Shown: positions 8,000-17,276, counted from the first letter of the stretch. The stretch: 64,000 bases of DNA from DATLSM01 sp035534175 (GCA_035534175.1 DATLSM010000014.1:1-64000), one strand, 5' to 3'. The notes: a model not told the origin generated them from the sequence alone. Numbers and translations: made by a program.

Positions 8000-9111
8000 C
8001 GGCGGGCCTCCAGCAGCTCCTCATAGAGGGCCAGGGTGCGGCGGGCCGCCTGGTCCCAGGAATAGGTCTCCGCCGCCGCCCTGCGCGCCGCCTCGCCCAG
8101 CTCCTCCCGGGCGCTCCCGTCGGCGCTCAGCTCCTCCAGCGCCATCGCCAGCTCGGCCGGATCCTCAGCTGGGACGATCCGCGCCGCGCCGGCGGCGGCC
8201 AACTCGGGGAAGCCGCCGACCGCGCTCAGCAGGAGCGGCTTGGCGAAGGCCAGGGCGGTGTAGAGGACACCGGAGTGCTCGGCGTCTCGATAGGGGAGGA
8301 CGACGAGGTCTGCCCGGCGGAAGATCGCCGGAATCTCGGCGTCGGCGACGAAACGGGTGATGAAGCGGACGCGGCCCGGGGCCGCATCGGCCAGGCGGCG
8401 TAGGGGCTCGAGATCCATGCGGGGGTTGCCGACGATCCAGAGCTCGGGCCCGTCGAGGCGGCGGAAGGCCTGGAGCAGGGTGTCCAGGCCCTTGTAGGGG
8501 CGCAGCAGACCGAAGAAGAGGATCACCGGCGCCTCGGCCCCCTCCAGCTCGGCGGGCAACGGCCGCTCCTGCGGTAGCCGAGCGAGATAATCGAAGGCCC
8601 CGTGGGGGATGACCCGGACCCGGGCGGGATCGAGCCCGACCTCGCCGCGCAGGCGCTCGGCGCCGTGCTCGGAATGGGCGATGACCGCGTCCATGCGGCC
8701 GAATAGGCGACGGGCGAGATCGAGCTGGAGGCGGCTGGGGCGCGGCGGCAGGATGTAGTGGGCGGTCATCAGGCGGGGGCGCCTGGGAGGCAAAAGAAGC
8801 GCGTCGAGGGCCGGGACCGTGAGCCACTGGTAGTGGACGACATCGGCCCCGGCGCGGCGGCGCAGGCGCAGCATGTCGGGGACGTGCTCGGCCGCCTTGA
8901 CGGCGCGGCGGGCGGGAGCGCCGAGGCCGCGGGCGGCGGTGCGACGGTAGAAGAACTCCTCCGCCCGGTAGCCCTCGGCGGCGGGAACCTGGCCGTAGAG
9001 GAAACGGCTGGTCAGCAGCTCCACCTCCGCTCCATGGCGGGTCAACCCGGCCGCCAGAGCACGATCGTAGGGCGGCGTGAAGGCCGAGGGATCGACGAGC
9101 TGGACCCGCAT
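7996..9111 (-). CDS. Glycosyltransferase family 4 (GT-B fold)
   Basis: Retaining GT-B glycosyltransferase of 371 residues. The C-terminal nucleotide-sugar-binding half is typical: VILFFGLLRPYKGLDTLL, IPAIFRRADLVVLPYRDAEHSGVLYTALAFAKPLL, with the EX7E motif replaced by a histidine/serine loop at DAEHSG. The N-terminal half contains VHYQWLT and HSEHGAERL. It is the first gene of a three-gene leftward unit with a GT2 and an initiating sugar transferase. Sugar specificity cannot be read from sequence. The start ATG is separated by about 110 bp from the divergent GT2 gene. Confidence 0.87.
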   Translation of the reverse strand: MRVQLVDPSAFTPPYDRALAAGLTRHGAEVELLTSRFLYGQVPAAEGYRAEEFFYRRTAARGLGAPARRAVKAAEHVPDMLRLRRRAGADVVHYQWLTVPALDALLLPPRRPRLMTAHYILPPRPSRLQLDLARRLFGRMDAVIAHSEHGAERLRGEVGLDPARVRVIPHGAFDYLARLPQERPLPAELEGAEAPVILFFGLLRPYKGLDTLLQAFRRLDGPELWIVGNPRMDLEPLRRLADAAPGRVRFITRFVADAEIPAIFRRADLVVLPYRDAEHSGVLYTALAFAKPLLLSAVGGFPELAAAGAARIVPAEDPAELAMALEELSADGSAREELGEAARRAAAETYSWDQAARRTLALYEELLEARR

Positions 9112-9204
9112 CAGGCTTGGCCAGGCAGATCGGGGATGCGGGGGGCTGCGGGGCGCAGTGCCACCTGGCTCATCCAGATGTGGGGGTCTGGGGGCTCATG
9201 CGCC

Positions 9205-9210
9205 TACGAT
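9205..9210 (+). promoter_or_regulatory. Putative -10 box (TACGAT) upstream of the rightward GT2 gene
   Basis: TACGAT lies 4 nt before one candidate GTG and 13 nt before a second one. If it is the -10, transcription would start near 9217, which excludes the first GTG and supports the second. Confidence 0.35.
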
Positions 9211-9223
9211 TATCGTGGCCAGC

Positions 9224-10171
9224 GTGGAGCCCACAATTTCCTACTGCGTCGTCAACACCGACGGTCGCGAGCTGCTGCTCGCCTGCCTTGAGGCGATCGA
9301 GCGCACCCATCCCGCCGGCGTCGAGCGAGAGGTGCTGGTGCTCGACAACGCTTCCCGTGACGGCTCCGCCGACGCGGTGCGGGCGCTCGAGGGCGAAATC
9401 CGGCTGATCGCGCTCGGGCGGCGAGCCGGCAAGGCGGAGAACGACTCGACCCTGCTGAAGAAAGCGCGGGGACGCTACTGCCTGCTGCTGAACGAGGATT
9501 CCGAGCTGCGCCCGCGAGCGGCGGCGGAGTTGATCAGGGCAATCGAGGCCGACCCCAGGGCGGCGGCGGCGGGGCCTCAGCTTCTCGACTCCGCCGGCAG
9601 GCCGGTTCCCTGTGCCTGGCGCTTCCCCGGGGTCGGCACAGCGCTGGCCGGCGCGGTCTTCCTGCACCGCCGATTCACGGTGCAGAGCAAGGGCACCGCG
9701 ACCCACCGGGTCGATTGGGCACAGTCGAGCGCACTGCTGGTGCGGCGCGAGGCGGCGGCGGAGGTCGGCTTCCTCGACCCGTCCTTCTTTGTCTACTACG
9801 ACGAGTGCGACCTCTGCAAGCGCCTTGAGGACGCTGGCTGGCACTCCCTCTTCGTCCCCGCCGCGGAGGCCGTGCACCAGGACCAGCTCTCGACCGACCT
9901 GGCCGCGGGCCTCCCCCGCATCGTCGAGTTCCACCGCAACCGCGACCTCTTCATGCGCAAGCACCACTCCGCGCCCGCCGCGCTTGCGGTGCGCTGCCTC
10001 ACCGCCTGGGCCTACGCCCTGCGGGCCATGGCGGCGCTCCTGATTCCGGGCCAGCCCGCCCGCGTCTACTGGGCCCATGCCCGCCAGGCGCTCCTCCCCC
10101 ATCGGGGGCGAGGATTAAGAGAGGGGGTCGATCAGGTCCAGGCGTCCTCGTCTCTGAGCTCTGCCTCATAG
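9224..10171 (+). CDS. Glycosyltransferase family 2 (rhamnosyltransferase-like)
   Basis: Soluble GT2 enzyme of the type that adds rhamnose or a related sugar to envelope polymers, about 315 residues. Key segments: ISYCVVNTDGRELLLACLEAI at the N-terminus, VLVLDNASRDGSADAV, LLLNEDSEL in place of the DxD strand, then DPSFFVYYDECDLCKRLEDAGW, a strong signature of this subgroup. A long C-terminal helix follows. The frame is open far upstream, but similarity starts only at the chosen GTG; a GTG three codons earlier is an alternative. Its 3' end overlaps the convergent flippase gene by 40 bp. It is the only rightward gene in this polysaccharide block. Confidence 0.82.
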   Translation: MEPTISYCVVNTDGRELLLACLEAIERTHPAGVEREVLVLDNASRDGSADAVRALEGEIRLIALGRRAGKAENDSTLLKKARGRYCLLLNEDSELRPRAAAELIRAIEADPRAAAAGPQLLDSAGRPVPCAWRFPGVGTALAGAVFLHRRFTVQSKGTATHRVDWAQSSALLVRREAAAEVGFLDPSFFVYYDECDLCKRLEDAGWHSLFVPAAEAVHQDQLSTDLAAGLPRIVEFHRNRDLFMRKHHSAPAALAVRCLTAWAYALRAMAALLIPGQPARVYWAHARQALLPHRGRGLREGVDQVQASSSLSSAS

Positions 10172-11676
10172 ACCTCGGGGACGGTGCCCTCGACCGCGGT
10201 CGGCTCGTGGCGCAGGGCGCTGAGACGGCGCAGAGCCACGCCCGGGTGGCGAAGGCCGGCGAGCCAGCGACGCTCGGGCGGGGTGAAGAAGCCCGTCGCC
10301 AACAGCAACGCCGGGTAGGCGAGCCAGAGGATCGCGTTGCCGAGGAAGCCCGGGGCGCCGCTGGTCGGCAGGAGGACCGCTCCCAACCCGACCAGCCCGG
10401 CGGAGACGAGCACCACCCGGGCCAGGCGCCCCCATTCGTAGGGGACGGGGAAGAGACGCTGGGTGAACCCATACATCAGGGCCAAAACGACCAGGTAGGA
10501 GGCGACCAGGGCGAGCCCGGCGCCGACGATGCCCAGCGGCGGGACGAGGGCCAGGTTGAGGACGATGTTGACGATCAGGGCGGCGATTGTCGCCGGGAAG
10601 TTGAAGCCGGTGCGACCGGTCCTGCCGAGGATCACCACCAGCACCAGGTAGAGGGCGTAGAGGGTGACCGCCGTGGAGAGCAGGCCGATTGCCTTGTAGG
10701 AATCGAAGAAATGGGGGGCGGCGAGGAAGCGCACGATCCAGCGCGAGAGCAGCCACATGCCGGTGACGACGAAGGCGCATCCGGCGACGAACCAGGTGAC
10801 GATCGCCGCATAGGCCCCGCGCGCCTCGTCGTCGTCGCGGATCGAATAGGCGAGCGGCGGCCAGGCGAGCTGGAAGCCGCGGACGATGACGTTGACTCCC
10901 TGGGCGAACTTGACGGCCAGCGAGTAGAGCCCCGCGGTCGGCAGGCCGGCGAGGCGGACGATGATCAGCCGATCGACGAAGTTGAGCAGGTAGAGGGAGA
11001 GCTCCGCCGGCATGGTCGGCAGGCCAAAGCGCATCAGCCGCCCCAGCAGCGGGGGCTCGATCCGAAGCGATAGGCGGCGCCAGTGGACGACGATCAGCAC
11101 CAGCACGAAAGCCGCGCCACTGGCGTAGCTACCTAGCAGCAGGCCGCGCGCCCCCTCCCCCTCCCCGACCACCAGCACCACGGTCAGCCCGATGGTCACC
11201 ACGACGTTGAGGATCGTGGTCAGGAAGAAGGCGCGGGCCCGCTCCTCCAGGCGAAACAGCGTCAGCAGGTATTCGAACATCGTCAGCGCCCAGAGGCCGC
11301 CGATCGAGATCCGGGCAAGTTCAGGCGAGGGATGGGCGAGCAGCGCTTCGGAGATCTGGCGGGCGAAGGGGAGCGCCAGCAGGGCCGTGGCGCTGGTCAC
11401 CCAGAACAGCGCCGCAAAGGAGGTCGCGACGACCCGATCCGGCTCCTCGGAGTCACGGTAGTAGAAACGCAACAGGGCCTCGATCATGCCGAGACGAACG
11501 ACGATGCTGGCCGAGACAACCGCGGCGAACATCAGCTCCGCGGCGCCGTAGTCGGCCAGGGTCAGGTGGCGGGTATAGAGCGGCAGCAGGGCGACCGCGA
11601 TGAGCTTGGAGAGGACGCTCGCCGCGGTGTAGGCGGAGCCGGTCGTCGCCAGGCGACGGAGGTAGCCCGACATCAC
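10132..11676 (-). CDS. Polysaccharide flippase (Wzx/MurJ-like MOP superfamily)
   Basis: Multispanning exporter of 514 residues that should flip lipid-linked repeat units to the outer face of the membrane. Twelve or more hydrophobic segments can be counted, with the family-typical N-terminus YTAASVLSKLIAVALLPLYTRHL and the following DYGAAELMFA. The tail after the last helix is a soluble region of about 60 residues. The neighbours are an O-antigen-ligase-like protein and sugar enzymes, the classic flippase-dependent arrangement. The start is GTG or the adjoining ATG. Confidence 0.88.
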   Translation of the reverse strand: MMSGYLRRLATTGSAYTAASVLSKLIAVALLPLYTRHLTLADYGAAELMFAAVVSASIVVRLGMIEALLRFYYRDSEEPDRVVATSFAALFWVTSATALLALPFARQISEALLAHPSPELARISIGGLWALTMFEYLLTLFRLEERARAFFLTTILNVVVTIGLTVVLVVGEGEGARGLLLGSYASGAAFVLVLIVVHWRRLSLRIEPPLLGRLMRFGLPTMPAELSLYLLNFVDRLIIVRLAGLPTAGLYSLAVKFAQGVNVIVRGFQLAWPPLAYSIRDDDEARGAYAAIVTWFVAGCAFVVTGMWLLSRWIVRFLAAPHFFDSYKAIGLLSTAVTLYALYLVLVVILGRTGRTGFNFPATIAALIVNIVLNLALVPPLGIVGAGLALVASYLVVLALMYGFTQRLFPVPYEWGRLARVVLVSAGLVGLGAVLLPTSGAPGFLGNAILWLAYPALLLATGFFTPPERRWLAGLRHPGVALRRLSALRHEPTAVEGTVPEVYEAELRDEDAWT

Positions 11677-11718
11677 GCGGCTTCGCGCTTCGCTCGCTCC
11701 GCGCTCATCGGGCCGAGC

Positions 11719-13365
11719 CTACGATGCCGAGCGGACCCGGGCGCTCGCCGCAAGCGAGGCGCCCACTGCGAGGAGGACCCAGGTGATCGGGTCCTCGTAG
11801 AAGCCGGCGTAGGCCATGGTGTGGATGATCAGGGCGGTGAAGGCAGCGAGGATCGCCGCGCGGCCTATCGCCAGTTGGCGCAGCGCCGGTTTCGGGGGTG
11901 GGTGGGGAGCGCCGCCCTCGGGGGACTCCTCGATCCTCGCCTGGCCACCGTCGCCCAGGCTGGGGACCGATAGCTTGGCCAGCGAGGGACGCAGGCCTGT
12001 GGTCATGGTCCACAGGGCCGTGATCAGCAGGGCGGCGTAGAGCACCAGACCTATTGCGCCCTGCTCGGCGGCGATCGTCACCGGCTCGGTGTGGGAGACG
12101 GAGACCGGAACCCTGTGCTTCACGGCGTGATCTCGGTAGGCGGTGGAGAAGGAGCCCGAGCCATAGCCGTAGAGCGGGCGCTGCTCGAAGAGGCGGATGC
12201 CGCCGGAGACGAGATGGGCGCGGCCGCTGGTGTCGATGTTCAGCCGGTTGACGTTGATCTTTCCCCCCCCACCGACCAGCAGCACGACGAGAACCGCGCC
12301 GAGGGCGCCGAGGCCGACCACGGCCGCGGTCCACTTCAGGCTCCAGCGCAGTGCCGCCAGCACCGCCAGGCCCACCAGCAGGGCGGCGAAGCTCGATTGC
12401 GAAAAGGTCGGCGCCAGCCCAATCCAGAGCGCCGCGAGGAGCCCCGTTAGCAGCAGGAAACTCCGCCGCTCCCGCACCCAGAGCAGGGTCGCCATGGCCA
12501 CGACGATGGCCAGGGCCAGGTAGCGGCCGTAGATATTGGGGTCCCAGAACACCGAGTTGACCCGGAAGTAGGTGTGGAATTCGTTTGAGCGGATCACCTG
12601 GTGGTTCCAGAACAGCCCCCTGGTCAGGTACTCGACCGAGCCCACGACGACGAACAGCACCGCCTCGATCGCGACGACCCACAGCACCCGGGTCAGCAGC
12701 TTCCGATCCCAGCTGAATTCGCTCAACAACCCGTAGGCCACGGCGAACGGCAGGTAGAAGAAACACACGTCCTGCAGCCCTTTGGAGAAGTCGGCCGAGT
12801 ACATCACCTGCAGCCCGTAGAGGACGACGACTGCCGCCAGGATCCGTGGGAGCCAGGCCAGGTGCCCGCCGTTCGCCGGCCTTCGGCCGGGGACTCCCAT
12901 CGGGTTGGGTGGGGGAGCGGAATCGTCGGCGAGCACCCGATCACCCCCACCACCGACGCGAGGAACTCTCGACCCCCGGGTCGCCGCCGCCACAACGCCC
13001 GCCGCGATCACCAGGTAGAGCGGGACCAGGAGGTTGGCCGTTTCACCGCCCGATTCGAGCGGGATGCGAAACGGGAGGGCGGCGATGACCGCCAGGGGTA
13101 AGGCCGCCGGCCAACGACGAAAAACCGCGGCGAGAGCCGCGGCGAGAGCCAGGCCAACGACCCCGAGGGCGATCAGCCGCGCGGGGTGCGCGCGCAGGTC
13201 GACGATGCGGTGGGAGTGCCACTGGTCACCGAGAATCAGGACCGGCACCAGGGCGATGGCAACCAGCATCGCGGCGGAGCGCAGCCGCCCCGGGGGGGCG
13301 AGGATCGCCGCCCCGGCAGCTGCCACGGCGAGCAGGACCCCCGCGGCGGAGAGGATGTGGCTCAA
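11719..13365 (-). CDS. O-antigen ligase/polymerase (Wzy/WaaL-like) membrane protein
   Basis: Membrane protein of 548 residues with about twelve hydrophobic helices and a large external loop, the layout of Wzy polymerases and WaaL ligases. The loop contains NVDTSGRAHLVSGGIRLFEQRP-like sequence followed by GYGSGSFSTAYRDH and VSVSHTEPV, which corresponds to the conserved HNxxL-containing region of Wzy_C proteins. It probably polymerises or ligates the repeat units flipped by the adjacent flippase. The TTG start overlaps the upstream stop by 4 bp. Low-complexity linkers (GGAPHPPPKP and a GGGGDR loop) interrupt the helices. Confidence 0.82.
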   Translation of the reverse strand: MSHILSAAGVLLAVAAAGAAILAPPGRLRSAAMLVAIALVPVLILGDQWHSHRIVDLRAHPARLIALGVVGLALAAALAAVFRRWPAALPLAVIAALPFRIPLESGGETANLLVPLYLVIAAGVVAAATRGSRVPRVGGGGDRVLADDSAPPPNPMGVPGRRPANGGHLAWLPRILAAVVVLYGLQVMYSADFSKGLQDVCFFYLPFAVAYGLLSEFSWDRKLLTRVLWVVAIEAVLFVVVGSVEYLTRGLFWNHQVIRSNEFHTYFRVNSVFWDPNIYGRYLALAIVVAMATLLWVRERRSFLLLTGLLAALWIGLAPTFSQSSFAALLVGLAVLAALRWSLKWTAAVVGLGALGAVLVVLLVGGGGKINVNRLNIDTSGRAHLVSGGIRLFEQRPLYGYGSGSFSTAYRDHAVKHRVPVSVSHTEPVTIAAEQGAIGLVLYAALLITALWTMTTGLRPSLAKLSVPSLGDGGQARIEESPEGGAPHPPPKPALRQLAIGRAAILAAFTALIIHTMAYAGFYEDPITWVLLAVGASLAASARVRSAS

Positions 13366-13826
13366 GCCGAGCCCTTCATCACCCGCGGGCAGGCGATCGT
13401 GGGCGCCAGTAGGCGGATCGTCCCGGGCGGGACGAGGATGCGTTCCTGGCCGAGCAGCCTGACCCGCAGCTTGTAGCGGCCGGCGGGGGCCAGGGCGCCG
13501 GCTCGATCGCGGCCGTCCCAGTAGAAGGTGTAGTAGTTGTAGCGAGGCAGGTAGCGGTCCCGGGCGAGGGTGAGGACGAGCGCTCCTCCGGGCCGGATCA
13601 CCTGCACGGTCGCGTGATCGGTGGTGGTAATCCGGAATTCGATCCGCTCGCGGCGGGCTCCGCAGGACCCGCTCGGCTCGAAGGGGAGTCCGTGGACGCC
13701 GAATTTGACCTGATCGAGGAGCAGGGGGTCGCGCTTCAGCCGCTGGGACCAGGCGAAGGCCGCGACCGTGGAGAGGACCAGCAGCGCAAAGACCAGGCCG
13801 GCCGCGCTAGCCCGACGTGGAGGCAT
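13362..13826 (-). CDS. Membrane-anchored FlgD-Ig-like domain protein
   Basis: 154 residues with one N-terminal hydrophobic segment (GLVFALLVLSTVAAFAW) and an extracytoplasmic beta domain. The C-terminal part reads FYWDGRDRAGALAPAGRYKLRVRL, the characteristic edge of FlgD-like Ig domains found on secreted and surface proteins. Two cysteines (GSCGAR and IACPRV) could form a disulfide. It sits between the ligase and the LytR_C gene with overlaps on both sides, so it is likely an envelope accessory of the same pathway. No enzymatic motif is seen. Confidence 0.6.
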   Translation of the reverse strand: MPPRRASAAGLVFALLVLSTVAAFAWSQRLKRDPLLLDQVKFGVHGLPFEPSGSCGARRERIEFRITTTDHATVQVIRPGGALVLTLARDRYLPRYNYYTFYWDGRDRAGALAPAGRYKLRVRLLGQERILVPPGTIRLLAPTIACPRVMKGSA

Positions 13827-14583
13827 CGTTTTCGCCGACGATCACCGAGACGGGAGCCCCTTGGGAGACAGAGTCAACTTCGGAGGTCATCGCCTGCACC
13901 TTTCCGATCCCCAGCTCCCTGGACACGACCCGTGCTTCGGGAGCATGGCCGTTGCGGTACATGACGGTGCCCTGGGCGTAGCTGGAGTTGCTATTGGTGA
14001 CCGTCCCCAGCTTGAAGCCCCTGTGCTGGATCTTTTCGCCGTAGCGCCCGGCGAGCCCCGGGACGGCGGTCCCGTTGAGCACCGCGACCTCGACTTCGCT
14101 CGGCTTCGTGCGGGCCGCGGCGCTCCCGCCGTGCTTGCCCGCCACGGCGCCGGCTTCGCCGGAGGCGTGCAGCGCGACGTAGGCGATGCCACCGCCGACC
14201 AGGAGCACAACGACGAAGACCGCCGCCAGGTAGCGGGGCTCGGCGATGCGCTCGCCCAGCTGTGAGAGCGACCGTCTGGTCCGCTCCGCTCGAGTCGTTT
14301 CCGGCAGGCCCGCCTCGCGGCGCTGGCGGCGCTCCTCGCGCAGTGCGATCGCCTCCTGTTCGGCGGTGCGCGCCTCCTCCAGTCGGCGCAGCTCCTCGGC
14401 GCGCACCGAGGCCGCGGCCGAGGTCGACTCCTTGCGCTCGGCGTCGCGCTCGGGGGCCGAACCGGCCCACTCGCGCAATCGGCGGATGTCGCGCCCCTGA
14501 GTGAAGGAGAGCAGGGCGAGCAGGGCGAGGCCGAAGAACGCGGCCAGGCCGGCGAAGGCGCCGATTTCCTTGATCACTTCCAC
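13807..14583 (-). CDS. LytR C-terminal domain (LytR_C) membrane protein with coiled coil
   Basis: 258-residue protein with a hydrophobic N-terminus, a highly charged cytoplasmic coiled coil (roughly residues 45-105, rich in E, R and A), a second transmembrane segment (YLAAVFVVVLLVGGGIAYV) and an external LytR_C domain. The latter begins VEVAVLNGTAVPGLAGRY and continues to VSVIVGEN, matching the domain that follows the catalytic part in many LytR-CpsA-Psr proteins. The catalytic LCP domain itself is absent here. The context suggests a role at the polymer-to-cell-wall attachment step. The 3' end overlaps the next gene by 20 bp. Confidence 0.78.
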   Translation of the reverse strand: MEVIKEIGAFAGLAAFFGLALLALLSFTQGRDIRRLREWAGSAPERDAERKESTSAAASVRAEELRRLEEARTAEQEAIALREERRQRREAGLPETTRAERTRRSLSQLGERIAEPRYLAAVFVVVLLVGGGIAYVALHASGEAGAVAGKHGGSAAARTKPSEVEVAVLNGTAVPGLAGRYGEKIQHRGFKLGTVTNSNSSYAQGTVMYRNGHAPEARVVSRELGIGKVQAMTSEVDSVSQGAPVSVIVGENDASTSG

Positions 14584-14600
14584 GTGATGGCTGCGAGAGG

Positions 14601-16490
14601 CTACTCGTCGTAGACGAGCCTCGCCGCGTCGCCTCCGGGGGTGGTGATCATCTCCACAACCCGTTCAGCCAGATTGGCCTCGTCGCCGGCCAGCACCAGG
14701 TGCTCGAGCGAGTTCAGGGTCGACTCCACCCACTCCGCGTCCAGAGGCGCCTGGCGCACCGCCCGGCGTATCCGCTTCGATGCGGTTGGCTGCTCGCTCT
14801 CCCCCAGCCCGAAGAGTTGCTCCTGCAGCTTCTCGCCGGGGCGCGGCTTGGTGAACTCGACCGCGATGTCGCGTTCGGGCTCATACCCGGCGAGCCGGAT
14901 CATGTTGTGCGCCAGATCGACGATCTTCACCGGCTCGCCCATGTCGAGGACGAAGACCTCGCCCTTACCGGCACCGATGTCACCGGCGCGGATCACGAGT
15001 TGGACCGCCTCGGGGATCGTCATGAAGTAGCGGGTCATCTCCCGGTGGGTGACCGTGACCGGCCCGCCGCGCTCGATCTGGCTGCGAAAGATCGGCACCA
15101 CGCTGCCGGAGGAGGCGAGCACGTTGCCAAAACGAACACTTGCAAAGCGGGTGCCCGGGTGTTTGTAGCCGGCCGACTCGACGATCCACTCGGCCATCGC
15201 CTTCGAGGCGCCCATCACCGTCTGCGGGTTGACCGCCTTGTCGGTGGAGATCAGCACGAAGCGCTCGACCTTCGAGGCGGCCGCGGTCTCCGCCGTGACC
15301 CGTGTCGCGATCGCGTTGTTGCGGACAGCCTCCAGTGGGTTGGCCTCCATCAGCGGCACGTGCTTGTAGGCGGCGGCGTGGAAGACGACGGAGGGCTTGA
15401 AGCGCTGCATCGTCTCCAGCATCCGGTGCGCCTCCTTGCAGTCGGCCAGCACCGACTCGACGTTGGTGAAGTGGCGCTCCTCGACCATCTCGCGGTCGAT
15501 CTCGAAGAGGTTGTCCTCGGCGTGGTCGAGCAGCACCAGCAGCCGCGGGCCAACCCGGGCAATCTGGCGGCAGAGCTCGGAGCCGATCGAGCCGCCCGCC
15601 CCCGTGACCAGGACGATCCGGTCGCGCAGGTAGGCGCCCACCCGGTCGAGTTCGAAGACGACCGGGTCGCGGCCGAGCACATCCTCGACCTGGACCTCGC
15701 GCAACTGCTTGTTCAGCTGCACCCCACCGCGCAGGAGCTCGAAAACGGTGGGCAGGGTGCGGACTCGGATTTCCCGCTCGCGGCAGGCGGCGACCACCTT
15801 GGCGCGCAGGGTCCCCGGCGCCGAGGGGATCGCGATCACAACCTCGTCGGGGTCGGTCTGATCGAGGATCTCGGTGATCCTCGCGGTCGAGCCGAGCACC
15901 CTCAACCCCAGCATCCGCATCCCCCGTTTGCGCGGATCGTCGTCGACGAAACCGATCGCGGTCGAGCCGAGGTTGGGGTTTAGCTGCAACTCGCGGACCA
16001 CCATCTGGCCACCTGACCCGGCGCCGATGACCAGCACCTCATGCTTGGGAGGGCGCGAGCCGCGCGAGGGACGCTCGACGATAAGTCGCACGGCGAGGCG
16101 GGCGCCGGCGACCAGCAGCATGGTCAGGATCAGGTCCATCACAACCACCGAGCGCGGCAGGGTGTGCTTGAACGGCTGGACCACGGAGAAGAAGACGACG
16201 AGGATCACGGTGGCGAAGGCAACCGCGCGGAGGATCAGGAGGAAGTCGCGACCGCTGACGTAGCGCCACCACTTCTGGTAGAGGCCGAAGGCGCCGAAGA
16301 TCGCCAGCTTGGTGACGACAACGATGCCCACCGCCTGGGCGAAGAGCAGCTGGTAGCGGGGCGGCAGCCCGTGCGGATCGTCGAGGAAGCGGAGCTGGAA
16401 GGCGAGGAGGAAGGCGAGCGCAACCAGGACAGCGTCGGCGGCGACCTGGAGGACCCGGTTGCGGTAGACGGGGTGGTTCAGCCGGCTCAT
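14601..16490 (-). CDS. CapD/PglF-type nucleotide-sugar 4,6-dehydratase
   Basis: Membrane-bound UDP-GlcNAc 4,6-dehydratase family enzyme, 629 residues. The N-terminal quarter has four hydrophobic helices. It is followed by a first Rossmann-like CoA-binding region (VLVIGAGSGGQMVVREL) and then the catalytic short-chain-dehydrogenase domain: VTGAGGSIGSELCRQIA, AAYKHVPLMEANPLEAV, STDKAVNPQTVMGASKAMAE and RFGNVLASSGSVVPIF. In this family the usual SDR tyrosine is replaced by methionine, as in the VMGASK motif here. The product, a 4-keto-6-deoxy sugar, feeds synthesis of diamino or amino sugars for the polysaccharide made by the neighbouring genes. It appears to be the first gene of the leftward operon. 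Confidence 0.92.
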   Translation of the reverse strand: MSRLNHPVYRNRVLQVAADAVLVALAFLLAFQLRFLDDPHGLPPRYQLLFAQAVGIVVVTKLAIFGAFGLYQKWWRYVSGRDFLLILRAVAFATVILVVFFSVVQPFKHTLPRSVVVMDLILTMLLVAGARLAVRLIVERPSRGSRPPKHEVLVIGAGSGGQMVVRELQLNPNLGSTAIGFVDDDPRKRGMRMLGLRVLGSTARITEILDQTDPDEVVIAIPSAPGTLRAKVVAACREREIRVRTLPTVFELLRGGVQLNKQLREVQVEDVLGRDPVVFELDRVGAYLRDRIVLVTGAGGSIGSELCRQIARVGPRLLVLLDHAEDNLFEIDREMVEERHFTNVESVLADCKEAHRMLETMQRFKPSVVFHAAAYKHVPLMEANPLEAVRNNAIATRVTAETAAASKVERFVLISTDKAVNPQTVMGASKAMAEWIVESAGYKHPGTRFASVRFGNVLASSGSVVPIFRSQIERGGPVTVTHREMTRYFMTIPEAVQLVIRAGDIGAGKGEVFVLDMGEPVKIVDLAHNMIRLAGYEPERDIAVEFTKPRPGEKLQEQLFGLGESEQPTASKRIRRAVRQAPLDAEWVESTLNSLEHLVLAGDEANLAERVVEMITTPGGDAARLVYDE

Positions 16491-16610
16491 GGCACAGTTT
16501 TGGGTTCCGCTCCCGGCGCAGTGGACCAGACCTGGGCGCTGGGCCGCTCCGCGCTGACTGGGAGAAGGGACGAGTTTAGAGGCTGAGGTCTTAGGATCAC
16601 GGGCCTTCCC

Positions 16611-17276
16611 ATGCCGAACGCCCTGCTCTTAGCCGACATCACCGGCCCGATCGTCGAATTCTGCGTCGAAACGGTCAAAAGCGCCGGCCTGGCAGGAGTG
16701 TTCCTGCTGATGGCGGCGGGAAGCGCCTGCATCCCGATCCCCAGCGAGGCGGTGATGCTTTTCGCCGGCTTCGATGTCTCCAACGGCAGCCAGACACTGA
16801 TCGGGGTGACGGTGGCGGGGCTGGCGGGGAACATGGCCGGGTCCTGGCTCACCTATGCGATCGGCTACTACGGGCGGATCGACCTGCTGGAGCGCAACAA
16901 GCTGATCCACTTCAGCCCGGCGCGTCTGGACTGGGTCGATCGCTGGTTCAAACGCCACGGCGATGCAACCGTCTTTCTCGCCCGGCTGGTGCCGCTTGTC
17001 CGCGCCTTCATCTCACTGCCCGCCGGCGTGGCGAAAATGCCGTTCTGGCGCTTCACCTGGCTGACGGCCCTCGGCTCCCTGCCCTGGGTCATTGGCTTCG
17101 CGCTGATCGGTAGGGCGGTGGGCGACCACTGGGAACAATGGCGCCACCATCTCCAGGTCCTCGACTACCTGGTCGTGGTGGCGATCGTCTTGGCGATCGT
17201 CTATGCGATCGTCAAGCGGCGCCGGGGAGGCGGGCCCGGGGAGGGCAAGGCGTCCGAGCCCGCGGGCGCCGGTTGA
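16611..17276 (+). CDS. DedA family (VTT/SNARE-associated) membrane protein
   Basis: 221-residue member of the DedA family, which includes flippases that recycle undecaprenyl phosphate and phospholipids. Diagnostic segments are GSACIPIPSEAVMLFAG near the N-terminus, GNMAGSWLTYAIGYYGR, FLARLVPLVRAFISLPAGVAKMPFWRF with the conserved arginine and the G-x-A-x-M segment, and a C-terminal helix (YLVVVAIVLAIVYAIV) with a basic tail. It overlaps the next gene, uppP, by 4 bp. The pairing supports a shared role in recycling the C55 lipid carrier used by the polysaccharide pathway. Confidence 0.92.
   Translation: MPNALLLADITGPIVEFCVETVKSAGLAGVFLLMAAGSACIPIPSEAVMLFAGFDVSNGSQTLIGVTVAGLAGNMAGSWLTYAIGYYGRIDLLERNKLIHFSPARLDWVDRWFKRHGDATVFLARLVPLVRAFISLPAGVAKMPFWRFTWLTALGSLPWVIGFALIGRAVGDHWEQWRHHLQVLDYLVVVAIVLAIVYAIVKRRRGGGPGEGKASEPAGAG

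Noticed and set aside
14577..14590. Second parS at TTCCACGTGATG
   Set aside because: Only the CACGTG core and part of one half-site match, and it lies in a coding start far from the origin.
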